Below are positions 52,401-63,063 of a stretch of 64,000 bases of DNA, in pieces. Where the stretch lies: positions 372,001-436,000 of the forward strand of contig JAVLUZ010000548.1 of assembly GCA_036768485.1 (NCBI GenBank), given 5' to 3'. The notes under the pieces are model-generated. The model searched no databases and was not told the origin of the DNA. It worked only from the letters and a program-made list of their open reading frames with translations. A program made the position numbers and the translations under genes. This DNA is from Mermis nigrescens (taxonomy: Eukaryota > Nematoda > Enoplea > Mermithida > Mermithidae). Each line of letters begins with the position of its first letter. The stretch's first letter is position 1.

Positions 52401-53830
52401 CTCGGTGGAGATCGGCGGGTCTCTACATCAACCATAGGCAAATCGTAGGGGACAGGTTTGCGAAGAAACACAGAAGCTGGTGTACCTGAGCTAGTTGGTT
52501 TTGACTTAGGTTCCGTGTCAGGCGCATTGACCGGCCCAAAACTGTGTTGCTGGGCAACGGCCTGCGAAGCCTGCACTTGCAAGTCAGGATTGTCAAACAC
52601 ATTAGCGTAGCCAACGCTTCCGTTACTGAGGCAATGGTGGTGGCTGCCGTTATAGCTGCTGGCAGTTGCGGAGCTGGGGCATAAAGTCCTAACCAAGATT
52701 AACTCTTCGGCCATTCGAATCAACTTCAGCGTCAGCAGCTGTGCTGGTTGACTGCCCTTGTGGTGGCTTACTAGTCGACAACGGTATACCGCACTTTGGG
52801 TTTTGGGCCGCTAGCCCTAATGTACAACTCATCGCCTACGAACAAACTGACATGTGTTTATCGTCAGTAATGCAATTATCTTGCGTGAAACTTTTCTATC
52901 AGTATAAGAACATTGATAGTTATGAGGGCGTCCATCGCTAAATAATGCTGCATGTCCCGAGTTAGTGGTATTCCACGCCTGTCCGAAGTTATCAGGCGCG
53001 TTCGGATCAATATACATGTCAAAAAAGAATTCGGCCAAGCGCTTTAATGAATGTGACTGCGCTTAATGCGTAAACGACGCGTAAACACCTCTCGCCAATG
53101 GCTGAATATCAATGAAATTTGCAATGAATGGATCTTTCCAGTGCAGTTTATTGCAAATTTCTGCATCCGAATTGCCAAAATTTCCTCAAAAGTGGCCCGT
53201 ACACATGGAAATACGCAAGTCGATCTTGCGCCGGGTCATAACACACCATATACACGTTAGTAAGCGCAGCCTGAGCAACTTGGTGAAGCTCCGAACGAGG
53301 TTGCGGGAACTTCGCTAGATCCCAACAGAACACATGTCTGTTTGCGCTTGCAACTTGGACGTAGTGTAGGAATGGGCCATGGAGGCCCTGGTAAGTGGGA
53401 CATAGTTGCTGAAAACGCAAGTCCCAGTCTTATAATGCCTGCCTTTTCTGTCATTCACAAATTCGAGTCATAGCCTAAGAATAAAAGTGCCATTTACACA
53501 TTTGATGGCTGAATTAATGCTTAAAATGGCGTCAAAATGACTTGGTCATTGGAGATGATGACGGTGGGGAAGTCTGTTCTTTGGCAATGCCGAGGGGTTA
53601 CCAAAGGAAATCTACCAAGCCGGATTCTCCCACCAGAGTTGTTAGTCGTTAATACGCTTTTTTATGATTTGTGATTTTATGTGCTGCTTTATGCTTTATC
53701 CATTTTGCGGTAAGTGATTCTAGACCGGCCAACATGACTATTATCGTTTTAGCAGCGGTCTGGTACAACCAAGCCCCGCTCCAAAGCCATACTGGTCAAT
53801 GCCGAACGAAACTCATCTAGGGACGCCGGG
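49430..53830 (-). pseudogene. Unidentified third coding region of the LTR element
   Basis: About 4.4 kb between integrase and the 3' LTR with higher GC and coding-like minus-strand patches, all broken by frameshifts. Patches are 53420-53148 (FQQLCPTYQGLHGPFLHYVQ, NVYMVCYDPAQDRLAYFHVY), 53038-52900 (FFFDMYIDPNAPDNFGQAWN), 52723-52145 (Pro/Ala/Gln-rich, QLLAAAQQAPLGISSLGPSP) and 52003-51820 (LSKYLGKYPTTGYARSQSSN). Others lie at 51893-51540, 50825-50637 (Arg-rich EVDLSLEAQIAMRRTRMTIE) and 50210-49971 (QQQQRPREPSREQTYGFRR, basic and Arg/Gly-rich). The position is that of env, but I see no signal peptide, Cys-rich ectodomain or membrane anchor. A nucleic-acid-binding or captured viral protein is possible. 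I do not recognise the family. Confidence 0.45.
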
Positions 53831-54029
53831 ATCACGCCCCCTCAAATTTGCATCGGCGACCCACAGCTGCCTCCAGCAATGCCTCCTTGCTTGGGGTACC
53901 TTTGTGCAGCCATGGGTCTGCAAAAGGAAAACATTAGATAATGGTTTGGCTTGTGCTGTTTTAGAACCATTTAATAAACGTACAGGCAGCGCAGTCCTAG
54001 CTTTTGTTCCCTGCCCGGTAAATCCTCAA

Positions 54030-57000
54030 AACTTATGACAACTGCCGGGGCAAGAGGGCGATGTGGTAATTTTACCAACACAAAATTGCCAGGGACATAT
54101 GCGTGTTTTTCCAATTAAATCAGAATAAGGTAGTTTAGGTTCAGGCAGAAGTCTATTCCTGTGAACGTGATGAATGATGAGAGGGTTATAGACATATGCT
54201 CGCAGTTTCAGGCGTAGGTAAATCAATGATTCGGTATGGACCAACACGCTTGGGTGATAGTTTACCATTGATTTCTGGTTGAATGACTGAGGTATTATTA
54301 AGATAGACTATATCCGAGAGATTAAAATTTGTATGCGTTACGGACTTGTCATATTGCAATTTTTGCTGCTTACGCGCTTGAGTTAAATTTTGAGATGCGA
54401 TTTCATGCAGATCTTGTAAAGTCAGCGTCAATCAATGACATGCATTTTTCCGCAACAGATGGTGAATTCGGATTTATCACAAAGTCATTTATAAGGTGTC
54501 AAGAGGAAATGCTGGTTCATTTTGACCAAAGCATTTCAAAAGGAGATATATTAGTCGATGATTGCGGAGTCGCGCGGCATGCAAATAACGCAAAGGGTAG
54601 AAATTGCTCCCAATCATACTTGATCGCGCACTCAGCTTAGACAAATCATCAATCAAAGTGCGATTATAACGTTCCACCAACCCATCACACTGGGGTGATA
54701 TGGGGGCTGTAAATATTTTGAACGTTTAATAGTTTACAAACTTCCAAAATAAGGGTAGATGTAGTTTGACCCTGATCTGTCAAAATTTCTTGGAACTCCA
54801 TAACGTGGTATGCTAATTTCTCTTAGTAATAAATTTGCAATAGTTGTTGCTTTTATGTCAGAAACAGCAAAAGCTTCCACGTATTTGGTAAAATAATCCA
54901 TAAAAACTACAATTTGGTCATTTCCGGAGGGGATCATGGCATATGTAAACAATCACACGCAATAAGTTCGAAAGGTGCGGATACTAAATTTGTCAAAGGA
55001 AATTGATGCATTTGATGATCCTATTGTGTTGCACAGACGTTAATCAATACCATGATTTATATCATTTTTCTATGTATGACAATGACAAAGGAGTGGCAAA
55101 GATTTTGCGTGATGAAAAATGAGCCTGAAAATAGAGCTTCAAGAAATTCCGTTAATATGAAGCGACGAAAGATTTGGGTATGACTATTTGATGAACGACA
55201 GTTGGTGAACGCTTAGGTTTGAAACGACAAAAGTACATCGTTTACGGAAAAAATTCGTCACTTATATTTTTTCGTTGTTAAGTCATTCAATGCAATGCGA
55301 AGTTTATGCAATTCGTCATCTGCACATTGCTCAGCGAGTAAACGCACAGGCATTTCAGCTTTTTCAGCATTGGTAAGTAACAGGCGTTCACAAAATGTAG
55401 GTGGTTTAGAATTAGTAGGATCGGTTTGCGCAATAGGATTGTTATTTTGCGCATTTGAATGATTAATTGGTGCAGTAGGCGCATTATCACATATCGGTCA
55501 GGTGGAGCTGATTCAATATCTGACTCAGAATCTTCCGATTCTAAATTTGCGATGTTAATGACATTTTGCGCTCTTACTTTATATTTGCGTTCTGCATGAT
55601 CATATTTAGATGTCGTGAAGAAGATCAGCTGCGCAGTTATATGCACCAGGAACATAGACGATATCAGCGTATTCCTGTAATTTGAGACCCCGCAACGGCG
55701 TAAACGACTCGATGGGTCTTTAACATTTACTAACCAGGTTAATGCTGATGACTGTTTTGACAATAAATTTTTTACCGTAAAGATAATGTCGATAATGCTT
55801 GATGGCCCACACTATCGCTAACGCTTCTTTTTCTGAAGTAGCATAATTACATTCAGCAGAATTTAGCACACGACTAGCGTAGCTAAGAATAAAATTATTT
55901 TTGATGGTAAATGCTTTTATATCAAAATATACCCAACGATAGTTGTCATCAGTTGTTAAAATAAATTGGTGCACATCATCGAATTTTGGTAATTGCAAAA
56001 TAGTGGGACGAAATGCTTTCTTTCAGAAGCTCAAAAGCGGTTTGGTGTTCAGCCTTCCAGCAAATTCGACATCTTTACGAAGAAGATGGAATAACGGTTT
56101 AGCGATTTTAGCAAGACCTTTAACGAATTTCTTAAACCATTGACTAAGCCAAGGAATTTCTGCAAGGATTTAACGCTTTTTGGCAGGGGAAACGAGATTA
56201 AATCTGCGACTTTGACATGTCAGGAGCGATGCCCATTGCACTTATGCTGTGGCCAAGAAATTTTACCTCAGTATGCGCAATATGGCATTTGTCAGGCTTT
56301 ACACGGTTTGCCTTTTTAAGAGCAATAAAAACATTTTCAAGATCTTTTAAAGGTTCTTCAAAAGTACGTGAAAAATAATGATGTCATCGATGTAAACGAG
56401 ACAAGATTTCCACGAGGACCTGCGAGCACAAGCTCCATTAGTCTTTGAAAATCTGCGGGCACATTCTTTGAACCAAAAGGTAAAAACTTCAAATTCGTAA
56501 TGACCAACAGGACATATAAATGCTGTTTTTCGCGAGATTTATTATCGAGTGGAATTTGCCAGTATCCAGATTTTAAATCTAACGTATAAAATATGCTGCA
56601 TTGCCTAAGGTGTCAAAATAATCGTCTAATTGTGGAAGATAAACTTGCGTTTTAGTAATGTCATTTAATTACCATAATCGACGACTGGCCTAAGGGAACC
56701 GTCCTTTTTCCAATGAGAAATAATGGACTTGCCCATGGGCTAGTTGTAGGTCGAATAATTTTATCCGCAAGCATTTCATTTATAATTTTCTGCATAGATT
56801 CTCTTCTAGAATGCTCAACACGATAAAGCGTTCCAACAACGTAAGATTATCCCCTGTGTCAATATGATGTTTCATCAAGGGGGTACGTCCGAGAGGTTCA
56901 TTTTTTAATGCAAAAATTGAGTTTCATTTTAAAACAGTTCGAAGAATTTGTTAAGTGCTGTCTAGAATCAACGGCGGGACATGATTAGAGCTTTATTTAT

Positions 57001-57870
57001 TGGATGCAAAAGTTCTGTGTCCTATCATCCAAAGATGAAACGTGTGACACGACTTTGGCATCAGTGGTTAAAGAACCTTATTTCACCAGAGTCAATGCGA
57101 ATTCGCACTTTGGAGATGTTACAAACGCGAACAGGTATTAAAGGTTGTGAAGCGTCGACTATAGACGGAGCAACAAAAAAGTGAAGTTTTTTCCATAAAA
57201 TCAGGATTTGGTTCGAATAATGCGAAGTCAAAATTGCAAGAACCGTGACTTATAGCCAGGTGTAATTAATTCATGCCTAGGTTGTATAACAGGCTCAGGT
57301 AACGAAACATGCACACACACACACACACACAAACCAGAGTGAGTTATGGCGGTTTCGCGCGAAATTGCAATTGTGAGATGAAAGTAAATTAACCTTTTAT
57401 GCCGTTTATAAAAGCACAACGCTCAATAGGATTAACCCACATGAATGCGGATTGCAAAAAATCATATCCAAGAGCATGTCTTCCGGCAAATGATCAATTA
57501 TAGATACTGAGGTAGAGATAGATTGTTCCGCGATGGTTAAAGTCATATTTACTCGATAACGCACTACTGCAGGATTTCTGCCTGCACCATGTACGACTTG
57601 TGAAACTTGTTTAGGTGGTAAATTAAAACCAAGACGTAAGAATGCAGACATGGTCATCATGGTGACCTGTGAACCTGTATCTATGAGAGCAGGTACATCA
57701 ACGCTATGAACTTTAACGAGAATAGTGGGTAAATTGTCCCAGCATGGCTTACGATAGGAATATTAGGATCGAAAGTCTTAGATGGAGGTAGATTAATTTT
57801 TCGTAAGTTGCAAGACGACGTTGTAGACGTTCGTACTCTTCGAGGAAATTCTTGCGACGCGAATAAATTA
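54030..57870 (-). pseudogene. pol: pol (protease, reverse transcriptase, RNase H, integrase), frameshifted
   Basis: Minus-strand order: protease with ALIDTGSQVT (57.70-57.66 kb) and RVNMTLTIAEQSIS. RT with YTLDLKSGYWQIPLDNKSRE, FGSKNVPADFQRLMELVLAG and the catalytic LVYIDDIIIF (about 56.39 kb). RNase H with TTDDNYRWVYFD, SYASRVLNSAECNYATSEKE and LAIVWAIKHYRHYLYGKKF (55.99-55.72 kb). Integrase with VFMDYFTKYVEAFAVSDIKA, YGVPRNF, the DQG second Asp and MVERYNRTLIDDLSKL (54.95-54.6 kb), then a C-terminal GPY/F motif KRVGPYRIIDLP. The reading frame changes every 100-300 bases, so no functional polyprotein is possible. Key catalytic residues can still be seen in fragments. Confidence 0.88.
57311..57331. 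repeat. Short CA repeat inside pol
   Basis: About ten CA units interrupting the protease-RT linker of the decayed pol. Confidence 0.8.
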
Positions 57871-58229
57871 GAACGCGGCGCTAGATTCTAGCCCTTTCGC
57901 AGTAACCGTGTTTACATCATGAGAGATGTAAGGGTTGGCTGCGGTGGGGGCACATTCGTGCGGGTTGGTTATCCGCAGTATATGTGACATACAAGGATTA
58001 AAATTATTGTCATTGCGATAGTTCGAGTTATAGTATGTTCCACGCTGTTCATTTGGAAATTGCACAAAAGGTGTATTTGGGCGCGATTATAGCGATATCG
58101 TAACGCGAATTTTGATAATTAGCACACTAATTTTGGTAATAATCATTACGATTTTGCCAAAAATTGATCGTGATTGCTTTGATTCCAAAGCTATCATTAT
58201 TCGCATAGTTAGATGAACGATGTTTAATT

Positions 58230-60580
58230 AGAGTTACGATATCGTGTGATTGAGATCGATGTCTATTTTATGAATCTGAACGCAATGGCGAACGATTTTA
58301 AGAAAAAGAATGCGATTGGCTGCAATTGCGAGCCATAGAATTAGTATTTCGATCAGCTTGGTTATTATAATTAGCATTATTAGATGTTTCTTGCCTTTGA
58401 CGCGTGAAACATTCCTCATAAATGTGACCGCGCGCGGTAAAAGGTGCAATATTTACGAGAAGAATTTTCTGGTTTCTCAGCACGCGATGAGCGATAAACG
58501 TCAAGGACGTGAACGATTTGGATCAGTTTGGTTAGATGCGCGAGGAGTATCTTTATACTATGCTGCCTACGGAAGCAGCCACAATGGCACAAGGCGAATC
58601 CTCGCCTTTTTATCCTCAAATTCTTTATTAGCAAATTCAGCGCTAAGCGCATTGTCCAAAAATTCAGCTAATGATGCTCTAGGTTTTTTGTGATATGCCT
58701 CTTTCGAAATGTGTGGTAATAAACCTTGTTTTAGTTGATGTCGCATTAAATTATTGAAATGTGGCGAGTCAACTTCAAGATAAGGATCAGATTTTAATTA
58801 ACTCTTCGCGAAGCGAGAGAGATACAATAAGCTTTAACCGATTTGTTAGGGCTGCTGTTTGTGCGACAAAAACGATTAAAGAGCGCACCGGTGTCCATAG
58901 GACAAAATTCGGTTATTAGCGCTTGCTTCATTTTCAATAAGATTGTTGTATATCAGCAGGTAACGAATGGTATAAACTATGAAACATAAGGGTCAAGAAA
59001 TCCAGTAGCGAATTTTAGACGATCAGCCTTGTCAATATCATAGGTATTGGCAAGTGATTCAAATTCTGCAAAATATGCTTTATCTGATTTATCGCCATCA
59101 AAAAATTTTTTATTTGCAATTGCAAATTGCATCTGTTGCAAAATGGTCCGCGATTCAAGGAATCAGCAAGACGTGAGTCACCACGCAAGCCAGGATGAAG
59201 AACCTGAACTATAATGATGACGTCGCTCATGCTGATCGACTTACTTTACGCGAGCGACGACTGCACGGGCGATCATAGTTGTTAGATGAGCTGTCATCAG
59301 AGAATTTGACATGTTTTCCTACTAGACGATTCAGATAGAGGAGCAGATTCGTTTCTTTTGCAGATGCAGATTCATTATTAATGCCAGATAAGTTTATTTC
59401 AACAGGTTGCATTTCGATATTAGAAGAATGCAAGATAGGATTATTAGGTGGTATTTCCACATTTATAGGATTAGTAACATAATTATTTGGTAAGGTTTTG
59501 CCTTGAGGTGGAAAAATACTGTAGCGGTGGTGGATCCAATTGCTGCTGCGAGTTTGCAATAGAAGGATTAGGTACGAAAGAAGGCGCATTACGATTTAAG
59601 GGCAGCGACGGCCGAGATCGCGACGTCTGCGAAATTGATACCGACGGCTGCAAAATCGTAGGTATATTCTCCGAAAACCTGAGTTTTGCACTGGTTGCAA
59701 ACCCGTGTTTACAGGATTCTGTGACAAATTAGCTATCTCAGGTGCGCTGATTTCCGTACGATTTTGAATGATATTTTCGAACAGTTTCCGAAGGTGAGCG
59801 TGAATTTGATGCGCTATTGCCAGTGGACAATAATGAAGATGCCCTATGCATACTTTGCGTACGATTCGCACTTTGGTGCATTGAATTCAGAAAAATTTGC
59901 GCTATCGATTGAGTGGTTAACGCGCTCAGATTAATTATTCTTCATGCGATTCAGAACTGGTTGGGGTTTAGGCATAGTGTGCTTAGCTCCAGACACAGTT
60001 TACGCATTTCATCCACATTTTCCTTATCTTGATCAACGCGCGTAGAAAGGTCCGAAATTGCAAATGAATAGCTTGTAGTTGCTTTCAAAATAAGATCATT
60101 AGTCACATTAGCATTAGCACGCTCTCTGTCGGTCTATGCTGCGACTATGATTACTTTCTACGTCAGAATCGGGATTTTCGTGCTCCGAACTGGTTTCAGG
60201 ATTATTTGCCGTACTAAGAGTAGTCGTATTGTCAATCATTGTATGATTTGATGAATTATCAATGTTAGGGTCCGATCTAGTTATCGAAGTTTGATTAATG
60301 CGCGCTGCACAGTAGTCAACAGTTCATCTTCAGACTGTGTATTGCTCGTGGCATGTAGTACAACAGTTATTCGCCTTACTCGTTACGTCTCTTGTAATTG
60401 TGTCATTACTCGCAGAATTACTCGCGCTACATGAGTCAACAGGCGCAGTAGGTAATTGGCTAGCTGAAGTAGGTGGCGTAGAAGGTTTTTTTCAATTTAG
60501 CGGGCGGTGTACGCAAAAACCTTTTTTCCTGCCATTTTTAGGTATCAAAAATGTCGAAAAATGTGACTTGATAAAATAAA
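58230..60580 (-). pseudogene. gag: gag polyprotein, frameshifted
   Basis: The N-terminal part (60.55-59.95 kb) is Ser/Thr/Asn-rich (TPPTSASQLPTAPVDSCSAS, SDLSTRVDQDKENVDEMRKL). A central linker follows (NPINVEIPPNNPILHSSNIE, LLLYLNRLVGKHVKFSDDSS). The capsid segment near 59.1-59.0 kb reads FAIANKKFFDGDKSDKAYFA then EFESLANTYDIDKADRLKFA, typical of Gypsy gag. Near 58.43 kb a zinc knuckle (KYCTF / RARGHIYEEC) is visible only across a frame break. There are at least six frame changes. It would form the virus-like particle and bind RNA in an intact element. Confidence 0.75.
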
Positions 60581-61110
60581 TTTCAGTACGTCGAAATTTT
60601 TCCTGTGCAGCCAATTAGGCCTTTGTCGATCCGAAAAACAGGTTTTTCCACGTAAATAGTACTTCCTTACGTGAAGTAAGATATACCTGACGAAATGATC
60701 GAAAACAGATAGGACTAAGCCTAAGGCAAGAACGTGTAATGTGGTTAGAAAACAGGTAGGTAAAACCTAAATGACGACTGTCATCAGGAGAGAAAAGTTT
60801 GATAAATCGTCGTCTGTGGGCCAACGTTTATGTGAAAAATTAATATACGAGCGTGAGAGCTGCCTTCGTCAATAAAGTTTTGACGGAAATAGAAAATAAC
60901 GATGACTTTACCACGATACACAAAATCTTTACCACGGACGCTTACTTAAATTGCGCACTGCCACGATCGCGGTCGATACAACAACAAAGGTGAACGAAAT
61001 GTTACAAATTCTTAGATGGCCAAAATGATGATTTTTTGGATCGAAAAATAATTTTACGATGATTGATCAGCTCGGCTGTAGCTAGCAGCCTAAAGGCGGG
61101 AATGATTCAA
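60581..61110 (-). other. Leader between 5' LTR and gag
   Basis: No coding signal. The bases right after the LTR (minus strand: TTGAATCATTCCCGCC) do not start TGG, so no ordinary tRNA-3'-end primer site is recognised. Confidence 0.4.
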
Positions 61111-62129
61111 TGTAACACAGAGGTGCCCTATGTGTACAAGGATGACATAGGACACATGTATTTGCCTTCGAGATTTTGCAGTACTAAGTCTACGCTTAGT
61201 GCTGTCTCGATCGCGGCTCTAAGGCTTTCGATCCTTGGACCCTTACAGGACCTTTACGGCTGATCCCCCAGCCCTAATATTGCTGGCTGCTTCTATGTCG
61301 GTGATCTCAGCAGCTACGCCCTAAGACCCAAGGCTACCTACCTAGTCTCGGTAATTTGCCGCGGAGGTCAGTTGGACCTATCTCAAGCCTGTAATTTAAC
61401 TTATTTTCAATCAGTGCCTGATCAGAATGTTTTGGTTCCTAATTTGTGTAGCACGCTGAACTATGAAAACGACAACAACGAGCTCTATGCTGATCAATCC
61501 TTTAAGGATTAGATAATAATAGTTTTGATCAATTTTTGGCTTGAGACGTAAATTATGATTTTCGAATGGAAAAGACTATCATACGAAATTTACCTATCAG
61601 TCCAATTAGATGGGCGGAAATCCTCGACATAGGAATGGTGGTCGACCTACCCTCGGTATAACCAAAACCACTGGGTAGTTTTTCTATTTTTATTCGACGT
61701 AGAATTCACGGCCTACAGCCGGACAACAAAATACGCAAAAGAAAACGACAATGTACAGATTATACAGTTGAACAACCGGCCAACGAAAAAACCAAAAGCC
61801 AGACTAAAACACAACGTTACGTACTAATTGGCTCAAGGACCATACAGTAAATTAAAGAAAGATCAATTTAACGTAATACTGATGTTTTCATCTCAGATCG
61901 AATATTCGATTGCACAAGCGGTATGCATGAAACAATTACTATTATCATACACTTAACTCTATGCTACCGACAAGTATCTAAATGTTTTTTATTATTGAAA
62001 ATTTGGGGAAATAATGGGAAGACTGGAAGGCCTACAGTGCACTATCATAGATAGCTACTAGTATTGGCTATGTTATGGCTATCGCGAACTGCTAAGGCAA
62101 GTTCGCCTACCGTAACTCGGTGAGTTACA
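61111..62129 (-). repeat. 5' LTR of the retrotransposon
   Basis: 1019 bp, TGTAACACAGAGGTGCCC ... GGTGAGTTACA. Has many 1-3-base deletions relative to the 3' LTR. Confidence 0.92.
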
Positions 62130-62133
62130 TATG
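62130..62133. repeat. Target-site duplication TATG (right)
   Basis: Matches 47981-47984. Confidence 0.85.
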
Positions 62134-62465
62134 TATGATCTTTTAACACACGTAAGATATGATAACACACATACCAATTCGTACTCAAGTCGCATTAAGC
62201 CCGAGTGCCCATTTTCCTATCCCGGATTTTGAGCTGAAGATATGTGTGGGAAAGGAATGAAAATATGATAATTTTTAGGGGAAGGTGGTCCTCGGCGACT
62301 CGCTTAAGCGTTGCGCTTAACGGTTGTGTACGTGCGTATGGAAATTGAGCACAAGAATGTACATCTGGGGCAATCAATCGGTTTTTTTTCATCTGTTTCA
62401 AAAAAAAACCCAAACCGATTTTTTCCCAAAAATTTTTTCAGTGTAAAGTTTACAAACATGAGTTT
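62134..62465. other. Intergenic DNA, no gene
   Basis: Contains CGCTTAAGCGTTGCGCTTAACGG palindromic sequence at about 62301-62325. No ORF. Confidence 0.35.
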
Positions 62466-62742
62466 GGCATATACAAACGTACTACAATCAAAGGGCTACA
62501 AACTGGCCCAAACCGAATTTATTTACACTCCACTTTCTCTGTTCAGAAGTCGGGAGAGGTCGAATAGGATAAAAATAAAGTACTTTTTAAGGGGTGGCGA
62601 ACAAAAATATGGACAAACACGTATTTTTCACTGTCCACCACATTGTAAACTTTAAAAATCTGAACCGAACGCTCCATTGAGTGTAAATGAATTCGGTTTA
62701 GGCCAGTTTGTAGCCCTTTGATTGTAGTACGTTTGTATGTGC
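62466..62742. repeat. Inverted-repeat element with ~65-bp arms
   Basis: The left arm 62466-62533 (ATACAAACGTACTACAATCA ... CCGAATTTATTTACACTC) is the complement of the right arm ~62677-62742 (GAGTGTAAATGAATTCGG ... TGATTGTAGTACGTTTGTAT), around a ~145-bp centre. Confidence 0.8.
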
Positions 62743-63063
62743 CAAGCCTATGTTCCGCAAAATATTTGATATGATTTACCAATTAAATACGAAAAAACCT
62801 GTTTTTTTTCACCCATTTTACACCTCAGATTTCGAACTTTACACCCCCATAAACAACTCAATATTACGTTTTTTTGAACGCGGTTTAATTCGACATGTAG
62901 CCCTTGAAAGTTACTTTATTTTTATCAATCTAAATTATCTTAACTCATAACCGAAAAAGTTGGCAGAGAAATCTTAAACAAAATCTGTTTTTTTACTCAT
63001 CCACTAGAGTGTAAAGTTTAAACCCCTGATACTGTGTATTGATTGTAGAAAACGTTTGAAGGT
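62743..63063. other. Sequence with satellite-like words but no clear period
   Basis: CAGTGTAAAGTTTA-like words (AGTGTAAAGTTTAAACCC at 63008) link it to the satellite that follows. Confidence 0.4.

Larger units (their letters stand above)
47985..62129 (-). mobile_element. Complete but decayed 14.1-kb Ty3/Gypsy-type LTR retrotransposon
   Basis: Two ~1-kb LTRs (47985-49020 and 61111-62129) with TGTAA...TTACA ends are bounded by a TATG duplication. Internal order on the minus strand is gag (58.3-60.6 kb), protease, RT, RNase H, integrase (54.0-57.9 kb), then 4.4 kb of unassigned sequence before the 3' LTR. PR-RT-RH-IN order and a 4-bp TSD fit Ty3/Gypsy. Every ORF is broken by indels, and the two LTRs differ by many small insertions and deletions, so the copy is old or the assembly is noisy here. 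A related solo LTR is at 18036-19029. No canonical TGG-type primer-binding site follows the 5' LTR. Confidence 0.92.

Noticed and set aside
47036..62148. An outer LTR pair (TGTTAAC...TTAACA) around the 14-kb element
   Set aside because: The words exist at 47036 and 62148, but flanking bases show no duplication and no internal similarity was found.
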